In this document: piece by piece, positions 38,820-39,161 of the stretch
How the letters are laid out: every line of letters begins with the position of its first letter
How positions within the stretch are numbered: position 1 is the stretch's first letter
DNA from: Thermofilum sp.
Lineage (GTDB): Archaea; Thermoproteota; Thermoprotei; Thermofilales; Thermofilaceae
Direction of reading: 5' to 3'
Assembly (NCBI GenBank): GCA_020832965.1
Contig: JAJHRM010000009.1
Span: 1-39,161, forward strand
DNA: 39,161 nucleotides
Notes under the pieces: model-generated
What the model saw: the letters and a program-made list of their open reading frames with translations, nothing else
The model's database searches: none
What the model was told of the DNA's origin: nothing
Translations under genes and position numbers: made by a program

Positions 38820-39161
38820 TCACCGCATCACCTTGAAGAGTTCCTGCAACTTGTAGCCGAAGCTCTCCTCGTAGACTGAAGCTATTTTCTCAGCTAAGCC
38901 CTTGCTCGCAGCTACAAGGATGTAGAGCCTCTCCTTCAAGGAGATGCTCGGGGGATCGTTCTCCTTCCCCCCGATCAGTGAAAATGCCCCGGCCTCGCGC
39001 GCTATTAGCTCTGCTGCCGCCACGTCGATTACGCGCATCGTACCCCATGCATCTATGTAGGCGTCAACCCCTCCTGAGGCTACCATCGATAATTCAAGGC
39101 TTGCTGACCCCATGATCCTTGGAGCTGCGCCGTAAGTTGCCAGTTTTAAGATGAACAGCGA
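38820..39161 (-). CDS. Inositol monophosphatase / archaeal FBPase IV-family protein (C-terminal part, partial)
   Basis: Only the last ~113 residues are in the window; the start lies to the right. The visible part has 'RIMGSASLELSMVASGGVDAYID', the metal-site segment Trp-Gly-Thr-Met-Arg-Val-Ile-Asp-Val-Ala-Ala (where the Asp binds metal), and the usual 'REAGAFSLIGG'. The family normally has W-D-x-A-A; here the Trp is separate from the Asp. Substrate (inositol monophosphate, fructose bisphosphate or other) cannot be assigned. Confidence 0.82.
   Translation of the reverse strand, partial: SLFILKLATYGAAPRIMGSASLELSMVASGGVDAYIDAWGTMRVIDVAAAELIAREAGAFSLIGGKENDPPSISLKERLYILVAASKGLAEKIASVYEESFGYKLQELFKVMR

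Noticed and set aside
1..39161. tRNA genes, CRISPR arrays, insertion sequences
   Set aside because: No T-loop GGTTCRANTCC pattern in a clover-leaf context, no regularly spaced direct repeats and no transposase-like frames were found by eye.

Overview
The window is a stretch of hyperthermophilic archaeal chromosome, most likely from the Thermoproteota (crenarchaea), and a Thermofilum-like organism is my best guess. The evidence is TATA boxes about 25 bases upstream of start codons (many messages look leaderless), frequent GTG/TTG starts, and a gene set including fructose-bisphosphate aldolase/phosphatase, tungsten-type aldehyde ferredoxin oxidoreductase, an archaeal Clp1-like RNA kinase, a PAC2-type proteasome chaperone and Lrp regulators. 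I see no tRNA, rRNA, CRISPR array or insertion sequence. The species name is inference.

Layout. 1-3140: a divergent ABC uptake locus (permease cut by the window edge, and a membrane-anchored family-5 solute-binding protein whose halves look circularly permuted), then an Lrp regulator. 3296-7318: a secreted anchored protein, a RecB-like nuclease overlapping a PP-loop (PAPS-reductase-like) enzyme, RNA element C as the leader of that enzyme, and a metallo-beta-lactamase-fold hydrolase. 7768-10525: a biotin-dependent (de)carboxylase operon of an AHS2/PxpC-like protein, the carboxyltransferase, an unlisted 55-residue small subunit and the biotin carrier; no biotin carboxylase is present. 10678-13593: glycosyltransferase, small winged-helix-like protein, O6-alkylguanine-DNA alkyltransferase and ArsA/Get3-like ATPase. 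13753-13990: RNA element A. 14120-18404: a DUF4129 / MoxR / DUF58 membrane operon. 18602-22352: adenylate kinase, then TldD-TldE with a coupled small zinc protein. 22389-24560: a transglutaminase-like protein and a membrane-anchored partner, whose 3' end carries element B. 24801-29307: carbamate kinase, then a tungsten/molybdenum pterin group (ModE-like regulator, MoaD, AOR, MobA). 29353-39161: macro-domain protein, Clp1-like kinase, FBP aldolase/phosphatase, P2A cation ATPase, PAC2 protein, Nramp-like transporter, TatD nuclease and an inositol-monophosphatase-family protein cut by the window edge.

The most interesting feature is a repeated, apparently untranslated structured element of roughly 220-240 nt. 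Two copies, A (13753-13990, plus) and C (6436-6651, minus), share several colinear blocks, each with a TATA box about 70-76 nt before the first block. One hairpin shows a compensatory base-pair change between them. A third, degenerate copy (B, 22393-22525) runs antisense through the 3' end of a protein gene and supplies that protein's odd C-terminal tail. I do not recognise the family.

Other points: many intergenic regions and gene ends carry an alternating GCGCGC motif, once as a perfect 12-bp inverted repeat (7697/7778). Several start codons were chosen because the promoter position excludes the longest reading frame.
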